In this document: positions 9,877 through 23,604 of the stretch, piece after piece | Numbering within the stretch: the stretch's first letter is position 1 | Layout: every line of letters begins with the position of its first letter | From: Zingiber officinale | Lineage: Eukaryota; Streptophyta; Magnoliopsida; Zingiberales; Zingiberaceae | Direction: 5' to 3' | Length of the DNA: 64,000 nucleotides | Assembly (NCBI RefSeq): GCF_018446385.1 | Contig: NC_055990.1 | Coordinates: 28,357,891-28,421,890 of the forward strand | Notes under the pieces: model-generated | What the model was told of the DNA's origin: nothing | Database searches by the model: none | What the model saw: only the letters and a program-made list of their open reading frames with translations | Position numbers and translations under genes: made by a program

Positions 9877-11234
9877 TATAGGGAAGTTGTGCTAGAGGAG
9901 GGTGAATAGTACTCATGACTTTCATGTTCGTTTTAAAACTCGAGAAAGACAACAGAATAAAGATAGAAAGATAAAAACAATGCAATTGCTAACACAACCA
10001 AGATTTACTTGGTTCAGAGCCTGTGACGACTTCTACTGCAAGGCTCGCACTCGTTGAGTGCTTTTGATGAACAATCACTAACCAATTGTAAAGTATTACA
10101 AATACAATATTATGTAAGTACATGCAATTTCAAATGTAAACAATATTGACGACTTAGAGGCGAATCTTGAACGTAGTCTTTGTCGGAGCAGGTTTTGGGT
10201 GTCGTGGGAGCTTTTTTTGAGTAGCACACAAAGAAGAACTTCTTTCAAATGTTGTTGTTGAGATGTTTGTTGAATCCTTATTTTATAGCACATTCAGAGC
10301 GCCTGGAACCTCCCCCGAGCGGCCCCACAGGGTTGACGTGGCATGCTCCCATCAAAACTCAATCCGACAAGAGTTATCCACCTCCGGGCATCCCAACCAC
10401 CTCTGGCCGCCCGAACCGTGATATAGATCCATCAATCATCATGCTCTAGCTCGCTGTGAAGGTCGATGTTTGTCCATCCAAGCACCTGGAGTAACTCCGG
10501 ATACCCTGACCGCGAGGGCGTTAGGCCAAGCACCTTACTGCTCAGCAAAGGCATCCCAGGCGCCCAGAGCAGCTCCGGACACTAGGACTCCATTTGAGCC
10601 CGGACTCCGGGTGCCTGGACTCTATTTGAGTGCCCGAACCACAATTTTCTGTGAACTTCTTTTTCTACAAAACAAGGTTAGTCTAGGTAAATAATATTTA
10701 AAGAATGACAAGTTTTGACAAATTTCATACTATCTAGTCCTAACTTTGAGCTTCACTGAAACTCTAAGTCGAATCGACGCCTACTATTTCCTTTTCAAGG
10801 AATGCGTCCTCACTACTCCTCTCAAGGGAAATTACATTTTGTCGGACTAGTCCTCTAGACCATTTGGACTTTTACTCAGCGTCTGAGATTTCAGAACTTC
10901 ATGCAGAACGTTTGATCCATGACTTGTCCAGTCTTCCACTAGGTGTCTATGACTCCCAGAATTTTGACCTAGAGTTCTCAACTCTAAGATTTCGCCTAAA
11001 GTCCTAGACTTGCCAAGACTTTACCCAGTCCCTCTAACCAGGATTTTGTTACCTAATCGCAGTTAGGATTTTCCACCTGCCTAGCCTCAACTAGGACTTT
11101 TCCTTTGCCTAAGATCACTTAGGACTTTCCTGTAAACTTAGTCACACTTGTTATATCACAAGATAGCTTAACTTTGAACCCCTTTTTCATAATCAAAACA
11201 CATGTTCAATCGTCTGGTGCTCCATGTACCAACA
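9877..11234 (-). repeat. 3' LTR of copia E1
   Basis: 1,358 bp. The minus-strand start is TGTTGGTACATGGAGCACC. The inner side is followed by a purine-rich tract (AAAAAGGAGAGAT on the minus strand), as expected beside a 3' LTR. A TATA box (TGCTATAAAA) lies near 10281-10290. A G/C-rich stretch with gcgcctgga/gcccgga words (10300-10620) is just upstream of it. Confidence 0.8.
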
Positions 11235-12909
11235 ATCTCTCCTTTTTAATTATAATAATCTGGTTTAAAGTTAAGTAAAGCATAACAAAAATTAATGTAA
11301 TATAAGGAATTTGAGCATGAGCATAAGTAAAATAATTTGATATTTTTTTTTAAATTTCCCCCTTATGCTCTCCCTTAATAAAAAATTATGTTTAAATTAA
11401 CTTTTAACCTTTCTCTCTCCCTTTGACTTCTATCAAAAAGAGTACTAAGTTAGAGAGAGAAAAAAGTAAATGGAACTTTAAATTGAGAAGATAACTTTTA
11501 ATTTTTTTTCCTTAAACTCGTCCTGAACGGGTCACTTAACTTTCTTTTTGAAACAAATATTTAGCTTTAAAAGGAATTTCTTTTCAAAAAGCTTAGCCTT
11601 AAAAAGAGTTTCCTACTTAGTTTTGAAAAGGAATTTCCTTGTGAAATTATGTGAAGAAGTACTTTATTTAAGAAATTTGACTTACTTTCTAGAAAGTACT
11701 TACTCACTTTTAATAAAATACTTTTAACTTAAAAAAAAAACTTAACTTTGAAGAAGTAACTTATTTTATGAAAAGTACTCACTTTCTTTTTGAAAAATAC
11801 TTTAACTAAGAAAACTAAACTTTGAAAAATTTAACTTGAGATTTAAAAAAACTTTAACTTAAAAAGATATTTAACTTTAAAAATGTGAAAAAATGTTAAC
11901 TCAGAGAAACATTTAAATGCTTAACTTAACTCCTTCCACACTCCATTGATTAATGCCTAAAAAAATTTAAGTTAATTATTTAAGTTCAAGGGTCCTAGAG
12001 TCAAAGCATGAGAAACATAGGAAGAAAATATAAAAGTTTTTTTTTTTTTATCAATTTTCCTAATTTTCCATCTCACTCTTTCTAAGTTATCAAACATGTT
12101 AAGTTTATGAGTTTGTGTGAGATAAAGTTAATCTTAATTTTAAAGTTAATTTTAATTTTTGAGAATATTATCTCTGAATTTTAGAAAATATTTAAGTATG
12201 AATATTATTTAATTTTGATTTTGAAAATATTTAAGTATGAATTTTAAAAATAATATTTAATTCTGAATTTTGAAGATAATATTTAATTCTGAATTTTGAA
12301 GATAATATTTAATTCCAATTTTAAAAGAATTTAAGTTTGGATTTTAAAAAAATTAAAGTTTAAATTATATTTAAATTTAAAACTAAATTATGATTTGAAA
12401 ATAAGTAAGATTTTGAAATTAAGTTTTGAAAATAATTAAATTTTAAAATTAATTTTATTTTCATAAGGTTTAATTAAGTTTGGTTTGAGTAATTTCCATT
12501 TTTAACCTAAATCTATCTCACTCTTTTTCTAGATTTTCAATTAGGAAACCTTATGAGTTTTATATGATGATTAATTTTATCTTCAATTTTAACTTAAATT
12601 CTAAGCATTGATTTACATTTGAGTTAAACTAGGGTTTAACGGTTAGTTAATTAAATATTCATTCAATAATTGGCTTCCAGGTTGTGGCTAGGTACTAGGT
12701 CTTCTTGGATATTGGAACAACAACCACTTCTAGACAAAGTCTTTTAAAGAAATTGAATATTTAATTTTCTTTCTGAAAATTTTTGGTCTAACTAATCAAG
12801 TGTCGATCAAGCCTTAGTCTTTATTTACCCTAATATAAGCATGAATAAGAAAAAGTAGTAAATCAATCAGGATTATCTAATGAAAATAGTCTTTCTATTG
12901 CTCCCCCTG

Positions 12910-14413
12910 AATCATAGCCTTGATAAGGTCTATCAAGGTAGTGGATTTGATCCTTGGGGATCCAATATTGATTAAGTCTGACTTGATTAACCAAGTTTGA
13001 TTTGAGGACCCAAGCTTGGACTAGGTTTCTATTTGGTCGTTTTACTAAAGATAAGTATGATCTGAACCTTTGTTTGGCCTTATATCCGAGTCCGGATTGA
13101 TTATATATGACCCTTTATTTTCCAAGAATAAGATCAAGATTCTTGGAACCCAAAGTGAATCGTTCCAATGAGTCCTTAAGTTCTTTGACATGAGCTTTTA
13201 AATTAGAACTCTCTTCCTCAAGTTGTTGGACTTGAGTTGAGGTTTCATCTTGAACTTGTTCAGTTAAAGAACTTGGGTTAGTCACTTCCTTAAGGGTTGT
13301 TACCTCCTTTTGGAGTAACTTGACCTAGATATTGGATTGGCCAACTTTCTTAATAAATATGAAATTAACTTTTGTAATTCATCTACTTGAGTACCAACAA
13401 CCAGAGAACTTATAGTATTGTTTGGCCCTTCGAAAATAAATACTGATCAATGGCTTCTTTTAGACTCGATTTCTGATCCATCTCTGGTTTCAAATTCAGA
13501 CTCGGTTTTGACAATATAAGCTTGTACTGGTAGAGCAAGGAAGCTCTCTTGTTAGTATTTTTCTTCTTCTTTAGAGTCTTTGGACACATCAGACTACGTT
13601 GCTTTTAGGGCCTTCCTTGTCCTTTTCTTCTTTAACAATTTTTGAACTCGGCTAACTAGTTCGGAGGTGATCTCCTTATTGTCTTCTAATTCTAATTTGA
13701 GTTCAGGTTCAGGTCAAATTTGATCTTTGATTTCTTAGTCTTGCTTGTGCCTATAATAAAGCAATACCTTTCTCGGCAAGGCATGCATTAGTCTATTCGT
13801 GTAACTCAAAATTAGAAAATAATTTATCTAATCTAATAATTGAAAGATCCTTAGAAACCTTGTAGGCATCTACCATGGATGCCCATAAAATATTCTTAGG
13901 AAAGGGTTGTAGTGTATGCCTTATAATATCACGATTCTCCATTTTATGTCCAATTGAGTGGAGTCCGTTGAGCATATCTTAGATCCGGGCATGTAGTTGA
14001 CTTGCTGATTCTTCATAGTACATTTTGATGTTATATAATTTATTTAACAACAAATCTTTCTTACATACCTTAGCATCGGAGGCTCCTTCATGAAGTTTGA
14101 TCAAATTTTGCCAGAGATCCTTTGCATTACTAAATGGTCCAACTCGATTCAGCTCATCTTTGGTTAGTCCACATTATAGGGTTCAAGTTACCTTGGCATC
14201 ATCCTTGATCTTTTTCATCAAGTGTGTGCCCGAATTTTCGCATGACACAAGTGCTCCAGTGTTGTCGACTGGTAGGGAGAAGCATGTTTGGATGATGATC
14301 CACATTTCTACCTCGGTATTCAGATAGTACTTCATTCGACCAGTCTAGTAGCTGAAATCCTCATTAGAGAAACGGGGCAAGCGTGTGGTACTATAGCCTT
14401 CTTGATGGGTCAT
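12910..14413 (-). pseudogene. Decayed copia gag of E1
   Basis: The minus-strand start ATG at 14413 opens with MTHQEGYSTTRLPRFSNEDF, matching the gag start of element X (MALQEGYSTTRPPLFSGEDF). An in-frame TAG replaces the Trp codon that X has shortly after. Further on, 13793-13975 encodes a retrotransposon capsid-like segment (FPKNILWASMVDAYKVSKD). Near 12920-13020 the conserved gag tail WVLKSNLVNQVRLNQYWIPKD is recognisable. Several stops and frameshifts mean no functional capsid can be made. Confidence 0.65.
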
Positions 14414-14720
14414 TTAGTTAAGATATTGCAAAGGCAAAAATAATGAAACTTGTTCCAAGACTTAGTCTTGGATTAGGAGTGCGGTAGGAAAATAAGGTGA
14501 AAAATCGGCTCAAGTGGTGTTGCACCAATTTTAAGAAAAAATTTAATGAATTGACAAATTTGTGAGGAGAGGTTGTTAGACTAATTCTGACTTATGGAAA
14601 AATTTCAAAAATGAAAAAAAAAGGCATAGTTGTATCGAAAAAAGGCGTTTACCAAAAAATGGATGAAAAGGCAATGAAAAGAATACTCAAATGATAATTG
14701 TACTGATTTAGAGCGGCCCC

Positions 14721-14732
14721 GCTCTAATACCA
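14721..14732 (-). promoter_or_regulatory. Primer-binding site of copia E1 (tRNA-iMet)
   Basis: The minus strand reads TGGTATTAGAGC, one base from the canonical TGGTATCAGAGC complementary to the 3' end of initiator tRNA-Met. It lies 2 bp inside the 5' LTR. Confidence 0.75.
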
Positions 14733-14734
14733 AT

Positions 14735-16062
14735 TATAGAATCATTGCACTAGAGGGGGGGTGAATAGCACTCATAGCTTTCACGTTTGTTTTAAAACTT
14801 GAGTAAAAGAAGTAGAATAAAGATAGAAAGATAAAAATAATGTAATCGCTAACACAACCAAGATTTACTTGGTTTGAAGCCTGTAACGACTCTTACTCCA
14901 AAGTCTGAACTCGTTGAGTGCTTTTAATGGACAATCACTAATCAATCATAAAGTATTACAAATACAATATGATTTAAGTACATGCAATTTTAAATGTGAA
15001 TAATACTAATGACTTAGAAGTGAATCTTGAATGTAGTCGTCGTCGGAGCAGCTTTTGCGCATTGTAGAAGCTTTTTCTGATCACCACACAGGAGAAGAAC
15101 TTCTTTCAAATGTTGTTATTGAGATGCTGGTCGAAACCTCCTTTTATAGCTCACTCCAAGCGCATAGAACCTCCCCCGGGTGCCCCCACAGGGCTGATAT
15201 GACATGCTCTTGTCGAAACTCGATCCGATAAGAGTTATCTGCCTCCGGGCACCCGGACCACCACCGGTCGGCCCGACCATGAACTAGGTCCACCAATCAT
15301 CGCACTCCAGCTCGATGTGAAGATTTATTTTTAGCTATCTGGGCGCTTGGAGCAACTCTGAACACCCAGACCACGAGGGCTCCTAGCCAGGCACCCTGCT
15401 GCTTGGCGAAGGCATCCCGGGTGCTAGGAGCATCTTCGAGGGCCCAGACTCCCCGAGTGCCCAGACCATCATTTTCTGCCAACTTCTTTTTCTACAAAAC
15501 AAGGTTAGTACAAGTAAATAATATTTAAAGAGTGATAAGTTTTGAAAGCCTTTGAACTATCCGGTCCTGACTTTGAGCTTCGGTGAAACTCTAGGTCGGA
15601 TCAATGTCTACTATTCCTTTTTCAGGGAACGCGTCCTCACATACTCCTTTAAGGAGAAATTACTTTTTGCCAGACTGGTCCTCCAGATCATCTAGACTTT
15701 TGCTCAGTGTTCGAGCCTTCAGGACTTCATGCTGAATGTCTGATCCACGACCTGTCTAGTCTTCCACTTGATGTCCGTGACTCCTAGAATTTTCTCTTAG
15801 AATGTTCAACTTTAGGATTTCGCCCATAGTCCTTGACTCGCCAAGACTTTGCCCAGTCCCGCGGACTAGGACTTTATTGCCTAACTGCAACTTGGACTTT
15901 CTACCTGGCTAGCCTCAACTAGGACTTTTCCTTTGCCTAAGATCACTTAAGACTTTCCTACAAACTCAGTCACACTTGTTAGATCACAAGATAACTTAAC
16001 TTTAAACCCCTTTGTCATAATCAAAATACAGGTCCGATCATCTCGTGCTCTCTGCACCAACA
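14735..16062 (-). repeat. 5' LTR of copia E1
   Basis: 1,328 bp, co-linear with 9877-11234 (shared aacacaaccaagatttactt, the TATA box near 15141-15150 and the gcccgg-rich block 15170-15470). The end next to the interior has drifted to tatagaatcattgca, the same form as the outer end of the 3' LTR (tatagggaag), which fixes both boundaries. Confidence 0.8.
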
Positions 16063-16067
16063 TGATC

Positions 16068-16472
16068 TATGGTTCTTCACCTAGAAAAGTATTTATGATA
16101 TAAATTATCGATTATATAATACACTTTCAGAAAATAATTTAGTTCCTAACCTACATAGATTTTAAACCATAATGCAAATTCCATCTCTTCCTTTTTCTCT
16201 ACCTCACTTGCACTTATTAATGGACTTTGTAATTGTAGTTATTGTTCATACAATCTGCCAAAGAAGATAATTTTAAGACATAAGGTATAACAAATAAACA
16301 TTAGGGGATAAATATTTGAATATAGAAGTTAACTCACTTTATGTAGGGTTTAACCTCATCATAGTTCAAAAGTATGTATATTCTTGCTGCAAGGAATTCT
16401 TTTCAATTTTACCATCTATAAATATATGTACTCATTAGCTTATCAGGAAACTTAAAAATAAACAGCATCTCT
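16068..16472. other. Intergenic, nothing recognised
   Basis: A/T-rich spacer between the right TSD of copia E1 and the LTR of the next copia element. No reading frame or repeat could be supported. Confidence 0.4.
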
Positions 16473-16684
16473 TATAGGATCGAAAGTACTAGGAGGGGGG
16501 AGGGGTGAATAACGCTTGTGGCTTTGACGTTCATTTAAAACTTCGGAGAAACAAGCGACAGCAAAATATAGAAAGAAAGGACAAGACAATGCTAACATAA
16601 CCAAGATTTACTTGCTTCAGAGCTTGTGGCGACTCCTACTCCAAGGTCCGCATCCGCATGTGAGAGTGCTTTCGATGGGCAATC

Positions 16685-18941
16685 TGTAACGACCCACCTC
16701 CTACTGATACTAGACTGCGAGGCCAGACCGTCACATTATGCAGTGCTAAACTATAAGGTGCGGAATTCTGTATTAAGTAAAACTTTCTGCTAATGACTGT
16801 TACAGTCTATAACTTAGTTTCAAGACCTTTTCATTGTCGTACATAAGCTAGGGAAGGAGACCTAGACTCCCTACTTGATCAGAAACTGAAATTAAACACT
16901 TCTGGCTAGAATCAGGCATCCCAATCGATCGATTGATCGATTGGAGTTGTCTGATCGATCCACTGATCGATTCAGCGTGCTACTATGCACGGATGAATTT
17001 CTGGATCGATCGGCTGATCGATCCAGCTTGACTAATCGATCCAGTGATCGATTCAGAAGCTCTCTGTTCGCGAGAGCGATTTCTCGATCGATCTACCAAT
17101 CAATCCAGCTTGGCTAATCGATCCAGTGATCGATCCATAGGCTCTCTGTTCACGGGGACTTCTTCCAATCGATCAGCTGATCGATTGAGGACTGCTCAAT
17201 CGATCGACTGATCGATTGGGTTTCTGATTTCTGTAGAAACCAGTTTCGACTTCGTACAAAACCTGCAGTAACTCAACTACAACCACCACACTACTATTAA
17301 ACATGTTATTACTCATGATTAGCTATCTAATATCATGACAACTAACAATCTATGCATAACTTTTATAATCCAAGACACTTAAATAACTAAAGTGCAGAAA
17401 GGAATAACATAAAGGAAATGCTAAGTTCTTAAGTTGCTAGTTTCTCCAAAGATCGTTATTCCAAGTTCCCTTCCACACACATCTTCATTGCATTGATCTC
17501 CAGCCTCCGCTAATCCATCTTTCCTTTACCTTTATCTGTAGTATAAGGAAAAAAAAGTATCTGTAAGCTTGGGAGCTTAGTAAGAAACCATCTACCTCAC
17601 AAAAACATACATTCGAAGAAAATCATGCTTTCAAAAGATGCTATTTGAAATATATGCTAATGATCATGCTGAGAATGCTAAAACATGGTATATAGACAAC
17701 TGAAGTCATGTTAAACAAATACTGAACAAAACTAATCATTTTATCAACAAGTTAACTAAAACGATACATGAGCTAAGCTATTTGTTATAACATTAAGCAA
17801 ACTAAACTGAAGCTAAACTGTATTCACATATTTAGTTGTGAAGTTTGAAAACTATTTTCATAAGTAGATAAAAATACTAATCATGCTGCTATTGGGCCCG
17901 ACAACTGTACTTACAATGCGCGCATCCCTAACTAAACTCGGGGTTGCAAATCCCGATTCTAGTAGGGTTTACTAGATTATCTAAACCTAGGGATGACTGT
18001 GGGAGCCCAACCCAAGGACAACTGAAGTCCAGTATAGTGCCACTGAAAAGTAAAATACTGATTTGTAGCTAATATACCTTACCTTGCCCTTACTATGTTA
18101 TCTGGACCTAGATCTAGGTTATCTGAACCTAGAGGTGACTGTGGGAGCCCACCCATTGGATCATAGTCCTATATAAGCTGAAGCAAGGCTAAGTATGCTA
18201 TAAAATGCTCCTATTGCATTTATCTAAGCTATTAAAAATGCCTATGTTGCATTTAATTGAGCTAAACATTTTATCAAACATTTGGTGTGCACTAATTCAC
18301 ACCCTATGTGCTGGAAATCTGTATACAACTAAACTAAAGCATAAAATCATGAAAAGAGCTATTATACTGCAGGTGAGGGGTTTCTTACCTCCTACGCTAG
18401 TTTTTCTTACAATCCAATCACTAGGTTTTCCGGAGAAGGGATCTCTTCGATGATCTTCTCGCGTCTATGCGTTCTTCTCGCGGAGAGGAGCGTCCTCATA
18501 CCTTTGATGTTGCCGGAAGATACTCCTATGGCCCTAGGGATAGAACCCTAGGTTCTTCCTGAGGTTGGCGCTGAGAGATGAGGAAGGGAGAGGGGTCGGC
18601 GGGTGAGGGTTTGAGGGAGAGAAAATTATCGATAAAAAATAATCAATCCCCACTTAAATCTCCTATTTATATTAAGTGATTAATTTCACCCCAACTAAAT
18701 CATAAATATTATTGTTCCTCTCTTCTTTCAGCACACCCCTGTTGGGGCTACCTGGTTACTTAAACTCTCTATAAGTCGTAGGGTTCGCTAGGTCTCGGGT
18801 TCGATTCCCGCTTAGGCTATTTTACATTTCTATTTATTTTTGCTACTTCCGCTACTCTAAAAATTCTATAAAAATATCCTAAAATTCCAGAAAAATAATA
18901 GAATATTTCTAAAATTACTTTGAGAATTTTCGGGCGTTACA
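16685..18941 (-). repeat. 3' LTR of the Tekay-like gypsy
   Basis: 2,257 bp, bounded by TGTAACGACCC and GGGCGTTACA, so the two ends are themselves imperfect inverted repeats. It carries an array of CGATCGAT-type palindromes (16918-17220), two partly duplicated blocks with tgtgggagccca (17998 and 18140), a GC-rich segment (18440-18620) and a tRNA-B-box-like gggttcgattccc (18798-18810). Confidence 0.9.
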
Positions 18942-18958
18942 ATCCCCCATACCTTATA
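18942..18958 (-). promoter_or_regulatory. Polypurine tract of the gypsy
   Basis: Minus strand GGTATGGGGGAT directly abuts the 3' LTR, the usual plus-strand priming site of plant gypsy elements. Confidence 0.75.
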
Positions 18959-18976
18959 AAAAGTTAGTCCTCGAAC

Positions 18977-21900
18977 TTAGAATAACTCTGGGTACTTCTG
19001 TCTCATACTAGCTTCTGTCTCCCAAGTTGCCTTTTCTACTGTGTGACTTTGCCAAATGACTTTTACTAATGGTACTTTCTTGTTCCATAATTTCTTAACT
19101 TCTCGGTCTATTATCTGAATAGGCCGACTATCATAGCTGAGGTCTTCGTGGACTTGTACCGACTGGGGCTCAATCACCTGGGTGGCATCTGGGATATGCT
19201 TCTTCAGCATAGAGACATGAAATACGTTGTGAATAGCTGACATCTCCTGGGATAGCTCTAGCTCATATGCTACCTTGCCAACTCTTCTGGTAATAAGGTA
19301 TGGTCCCACATATCTGGGACTTAGTTTGCCCTTCTTCCCAAAACGCATTACTCCCTTCATGGGAGCCACTCGGAGAAATACTATATCCCCAACTGAAAAC
19401 TCTAAGGGTCTGCGCTGTGTATCAGCATTGCTTTTCTGGCGGCTCTGAGCTGTCTCTATCCTCTGGCGGATCTGCTGTATTGCTGCTGTGGTATTTGCTA
19501 CTAGATCTGTCTGAAGTTCCAGCTCTTTCTGTTCACTACTCTCATACCAGCAGATTGGAGATCTATACCTCCGCCCATAGAGAGCCTTGTAAGGTGCCAT
19601 ACCGATAGTGGTCTAATAGCTATTGTTGTATGCAAATTCTGCTAAACTCAGGTATTTGTACCAACTTCCCTTGAAGTCTAGGGCACATGCTCGGAGCATA
19701 TCTTCGAGTACTTGATTTACTCGCTCTGTCTGACCATCTGTCTGCGGATGAAAAGCTGTGCTAAACTTTAACTTGGTGCCCAACGTTGACTGTACACACT
19801 CCCAGAAGTGTGACGTGAACCTACTGTCTCTGTCTGAAATGATGGTCCGTGGGACTCCATGCAGTCTGACAATCTCCTTGAGATACAACTGAGCTAGTTG
19901 CTCCATGGAGTAGGATATCCTAATAGCTAAGAAGTGGGCTGATTTAGTCAACCTGTCGCCTATTACCCAGATGACATCAAAACCATTCGTGGTTCTGGGT
20001 AATCCCACTATGAAATCCATGGAAATATCCTCCCACTTCCATTCTGGGATCTGAATGGGCTGCAGAACTCCTCCTGGTCTCTGATGTTCTGCCTTGACCC
20101 TTTGACAGGTTAGACAAATACTAACATACCTAGCAACGTCTCTTTTCATCCCAGGCCACCAAAAACATTTCTTCAGGTCTTGGTACATTTTGGTGGAGCC
20201 AGGATGCATCGCATAAGGAGTCCTGTGAGCCTCGTCTAGAATCTTCCTCCGTAGTTCCTCCTGATCCGAAACGCATAGTCTGTCACCAAAATATAATACC
20301 CCACTATCTGAGACCCTGAACTCTCCACTTTCTGATTCTGTTAACCCTTATTTGATTTTCTGAATTTCAGGGTCCTGATCCTGAGCTGTCTGGATGTCAC
20401 CAAGCAGGGTAGATGCTAAAGTCATAGTAGAGAGCTGTCCCACTATAAGTTCGAGACCAAAATCCGTAATCTCCTTCTGTAGGGATGGTGACATGGCTGC
20501 CAGGGATAATAAGGTGGCACTGGACTTCCTGCTAAGTGTGTCTGCCATCTTATTGGCCTTTCCTGGGTGGTAGAGGATGCCTATATCATATTCCTTGACC
20601 AGCTCGAGCCATCTGCGCTGTCTCATATTCAGATCCTTCTGAGTGAAGAAGTACTTCAAACTCTGATGATCTGTATACACTCTGCACTGAGCTCCATACA
20701 AGTAATGTCTCCAAATTTTGAGAGCGAAGACAACTGCTGCAAGCTCGAGGTTATGAGTAGGGTAGTTCCTCTCATAATCCTTGAGTTGTCTGGAGGCGTA
20801 GGCGATCACCTTGCCATTTTGCATCAGTACTGCTCCTAGTCCCAACTTAGAGGCATCACTATAAATATCAAAGCTGTCTGTGTTTTCTGGTAGAGCCAGA
20901 ATGGGAGCACTGGTCAATCTCCTCTTTAGCTCGCTGAAGCTGTTCTCACAGTCCTCTGTCCACTGAAATTTTCTGTTCTTTCTGGTAAGAGCTGTCAGTG
21001 GGGAGGCTATCCTGGAGAAATCCTCTACGAATTTTCTGTAATAGCTCGCTAGTCCTAAGAAGCTTCTGATCTCACTGGCGTTCTTAGGTCTTTTCCAGTT
21101 ACTCACAGCCTCTATCTTGTTGGGGTCTACCATAACACCATCCTTGGAGATGATGTGATCCAGAAAGGACACCTGATCGAGCCAGAATTCACACTTCGTG
21201 AACTTGACGTACAGCTGGTTCTGATGAAGGATCTGTAGTACTGTCTTCAGGTGCTCTGCGTGTTCTTCCTGAATTCTGGAATAGATAAGAATGTCGTCGA
21301 TGAACATGATAACAAACTTATCTAAGTATTCCCTGAATACTCTGTTCATGAGATCCATGAAGGTAGCTGGAGCATTTATCAAGCCAAAGGGCATGACTAC
21401 GAACTCATAATATCCGTATCTGGTCCTGAAGGCTGTCTTGGGTATATCACCTTCTTTAACACTAACCTGGTGATATCCTGACCGGAGGTCTATTTTAGAG
21501 AACACTGCTGCTCCCTTTAGCTGATTAAATAGGTCATCTATTCTGGGAAGAGGATACCTGTTCTTGATCGTGACTTGGTTCAGTGCTCTGTAATCTATAC
21601 ACAGGTGCATGCTCCCGTCCTTCTTCTTCACGAACAATATAGGTGCTCCCCATGGTGAGTGACTAGGACGTATGAAGCCCTTGTCAAGCAGCTCCTGTAG
21701 TTGCTCCTGAAGTTCCTTCAGTTCTGTTGGAGCCATGCGGTAAGGTGCTTTGGAGATGGGATTTGTACCGGGAATGAGTTCTATCTCGAATTCAATCTCC
21801 CTGTCTGGTGCTAGGCCTGATAACTCTTCAGGGAAGACTGCTGGGTAGTCACATACAACTCGGACCTCTTCTAGCTTTTGGTCCTTGTCCTGACTAGTAT

Positions 21901-22347
21901 TGACTACATGCGCTAAAAATCCCGTACATCCTGAATCTAGCAATTCTGTGCTTTCAGAGCTGAGAGAAATTTCTTGGCTTTTCTCTTTGGTTCTCCGCTG
22001 TACTCAAATTGTACTCCTGCTTCAGGTTGGAATATGACTTTTTGTTTACGACACTCGATAGAGGCACCGTATCTGATCAGGAAGTCCATTCCAAAAATGA
22101 CATCGTAATCAGTTATATCTAGCACTATCATATCACAGAAGAGTTCTCTGTCTGCTATAATGACTGGCACTGCTCTGAGCCAGTGCGTGGATGTCATAAT
22201 TTCTCCTGAAGGTAGTGTTGTCAGAAATTGACCACTGAGTACCTCTGGAGGTATCGCTAACTTTTTGGAAAACGCCCTGGATATATAAGAATGGGTTGCC
22301 CCAGTATCGAATAAGACAGTTGTACTTTGTTGTAAAATACTGATCTA
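18977..22347 (-). pseudogene. Gypsy pol: protease, RT, RNase H, integrase, chromodomain (broken)
   Basis: The protease active site LFDTGATHSYIS lies near 22270-22310. The reverse transcriptase and RNase H are in 20348-21943: [19 protein letters not shown] and the catalytic FIDDILIYS, then RNase H with [13 protein letters not shown] and [10 protein letters not shown]. The integrase (19613-20347) shows the zinc-binding HH-CC region and the D,D,E catalytic residues (SDRDSRF, HPQTDGQTERVNQVLED). The last part (18977-19600) ends in a chromodomain (about residues 158-207 of that segment, with VKVIWQSH and ATWETE). Breaks: a frameshift near 21943 and stops at 20348 and 19613. A stop at 22345 marks the gag/protease border. 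All stops lie in one otherwise continuous gag-pol frame, as is usual for this clade. Confidence 0.9.
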
Positions 22348-23604
22348 ACCTATAACAACTGTCGAGGCATTCGCTACATCCTCTCTGGTGAGTGAATAGA
22401 TCCTCGCGTTCGTCGTGGCTGAGGGAGCTTCTAGTCTGCCCTGGCTGATGTATGGACCATCTAAAGCAGCCTGCATCTGGTGTAACTGGGCTGGCTGGCC
22501 TCCATACTGAATCAGCTGTGGTTGAGGAAAACCGGCCTTGTTCGGGCACTGCTTAGCCATATGCCCCTCTTGTCCACATTCGAAGCATCCTCGTGTGCCC
22601 TTGCGATAAACTCCTGGGTGGAATTTCCCACAAGTAGAACACTTGGGATAACTAGGTTGTTTGCTGGTTGGTCCTCCTTTTGGGTAACTCCCTGGTTTGC
22701 ATTTGCTGCTGGAGTTCCCTTTCCAGTTAGAGCTGTGGCCCTGGTGTTTCTGAGTACCTGAGCCTCCTTGTCCTTTAGATTTTGAAAAGGCTTGCTTCTG
22801 TTGCTTGATGCTGTTCTGGTAATGTTCGGTGGTCAGAGCACTAGTTATCAGTTCTTCTGTGGTTTGCGGCCTATGAACGCCGCTGGCCATGTTCATTGCT
22901 ATTTCCGGCCTTAGCATTTTGAGCATCAACCGGACCTGTTCTCTTTCAGTGCTGACTAGTTCAGGACATAGACGAGCCAATCTGTTGAATTTCTTCAGGG
23001 CTTCCTCCACTGAAAGGTTGCCCTGGCGAAATTCAGTGAACTCGTCGTAGTGGCGGTTTGTAACTCACATGTGAAAGAACTCTTCAAAGAATTCTCTCTC
23101 GAAGTTAGCCCATGTCATCTGGTTCACTGGGCGCTTCACCTTAATTCTTTCCCACCACATACGTGTGTCTCCTGTCAGGCAGAAGGAGGCGCATTTCACC
23201 TTCTCCACCTCTGGCCAGTCCAGAAGCTCCATCGTACTCTCCAGTGTTTTGAACCAGGCTTGAGCATCCCATAGTTCACTGGTGCCTGAGAAATTCTCTG
23301 GCTTAATTTTCTGCCACTGGATTAGATAGACTTCCCTCCTTGCCCCTGCTGCTGGGGCTACTGGTGCTGTAGATTGGACTGGTGGAACCGCTATAACTGC
23401 TGGGGTTGACATGTTAGGTTCCGGTGTGACAGTGGGAGTGTTCTGCTGATTAGCCCTTAAGGTGGCTATCTCCTGTTGCTGTTCAGCTAACTGCTTCTGT
23501 AACTGAGCTACTACTGTTGTAAGGTCTGAAGGAGGCACTGAGCTGCCTGCCTCATGCTGGGGCTCAGTAGTTGGTGTCTTTCTAGCTGGGCGTCCTCGCA
23601 CCAT
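22348..23604 (-). pseudogene. Gypsy gag with CCHC zinc knuckle (one stop)
   Basis: Starts at the ATG at 23604 (MVRGRPARKTPTTEP), followed by a coiled-coil-like Gln/Glu-rich segment. The retrotransposon gag domain contains WDAQAWFKTLESTMELLDW and MWWERIKV. It continues in frame past one TGA (23065-23067) to a zinc knuckle CFECGQEGHMAKQC near 22545-22590, which binds RNA during packaging. The frame runs into the protease through a TAG at 22345. Confidence 0.85.

Larger units (their letters stand above)
9877..16062 (-). mobile_element. Copia element (E1), two LTRs and decayed gag, no recognisable pol, TSD tgatc
   Basis: Two LTRs of similar length flank a 3.5-kb interior. The 5-bp word tgatc stands directly outside both ends (9872-9876 and 16063-16067), so both ends are original. 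On the minus strand the order is 5' LTR, primer-binding site (14721-14732), gag relic, a long A/T-rich non-coding block, a purine tract (11235-11250) and the 3' LTR. No integrase, reverse transcriptase or RNase H could be recognised, so it could only have moved with enzymes from a relative. The gag resembles that of element X at 28890. Confidence 0.8.
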
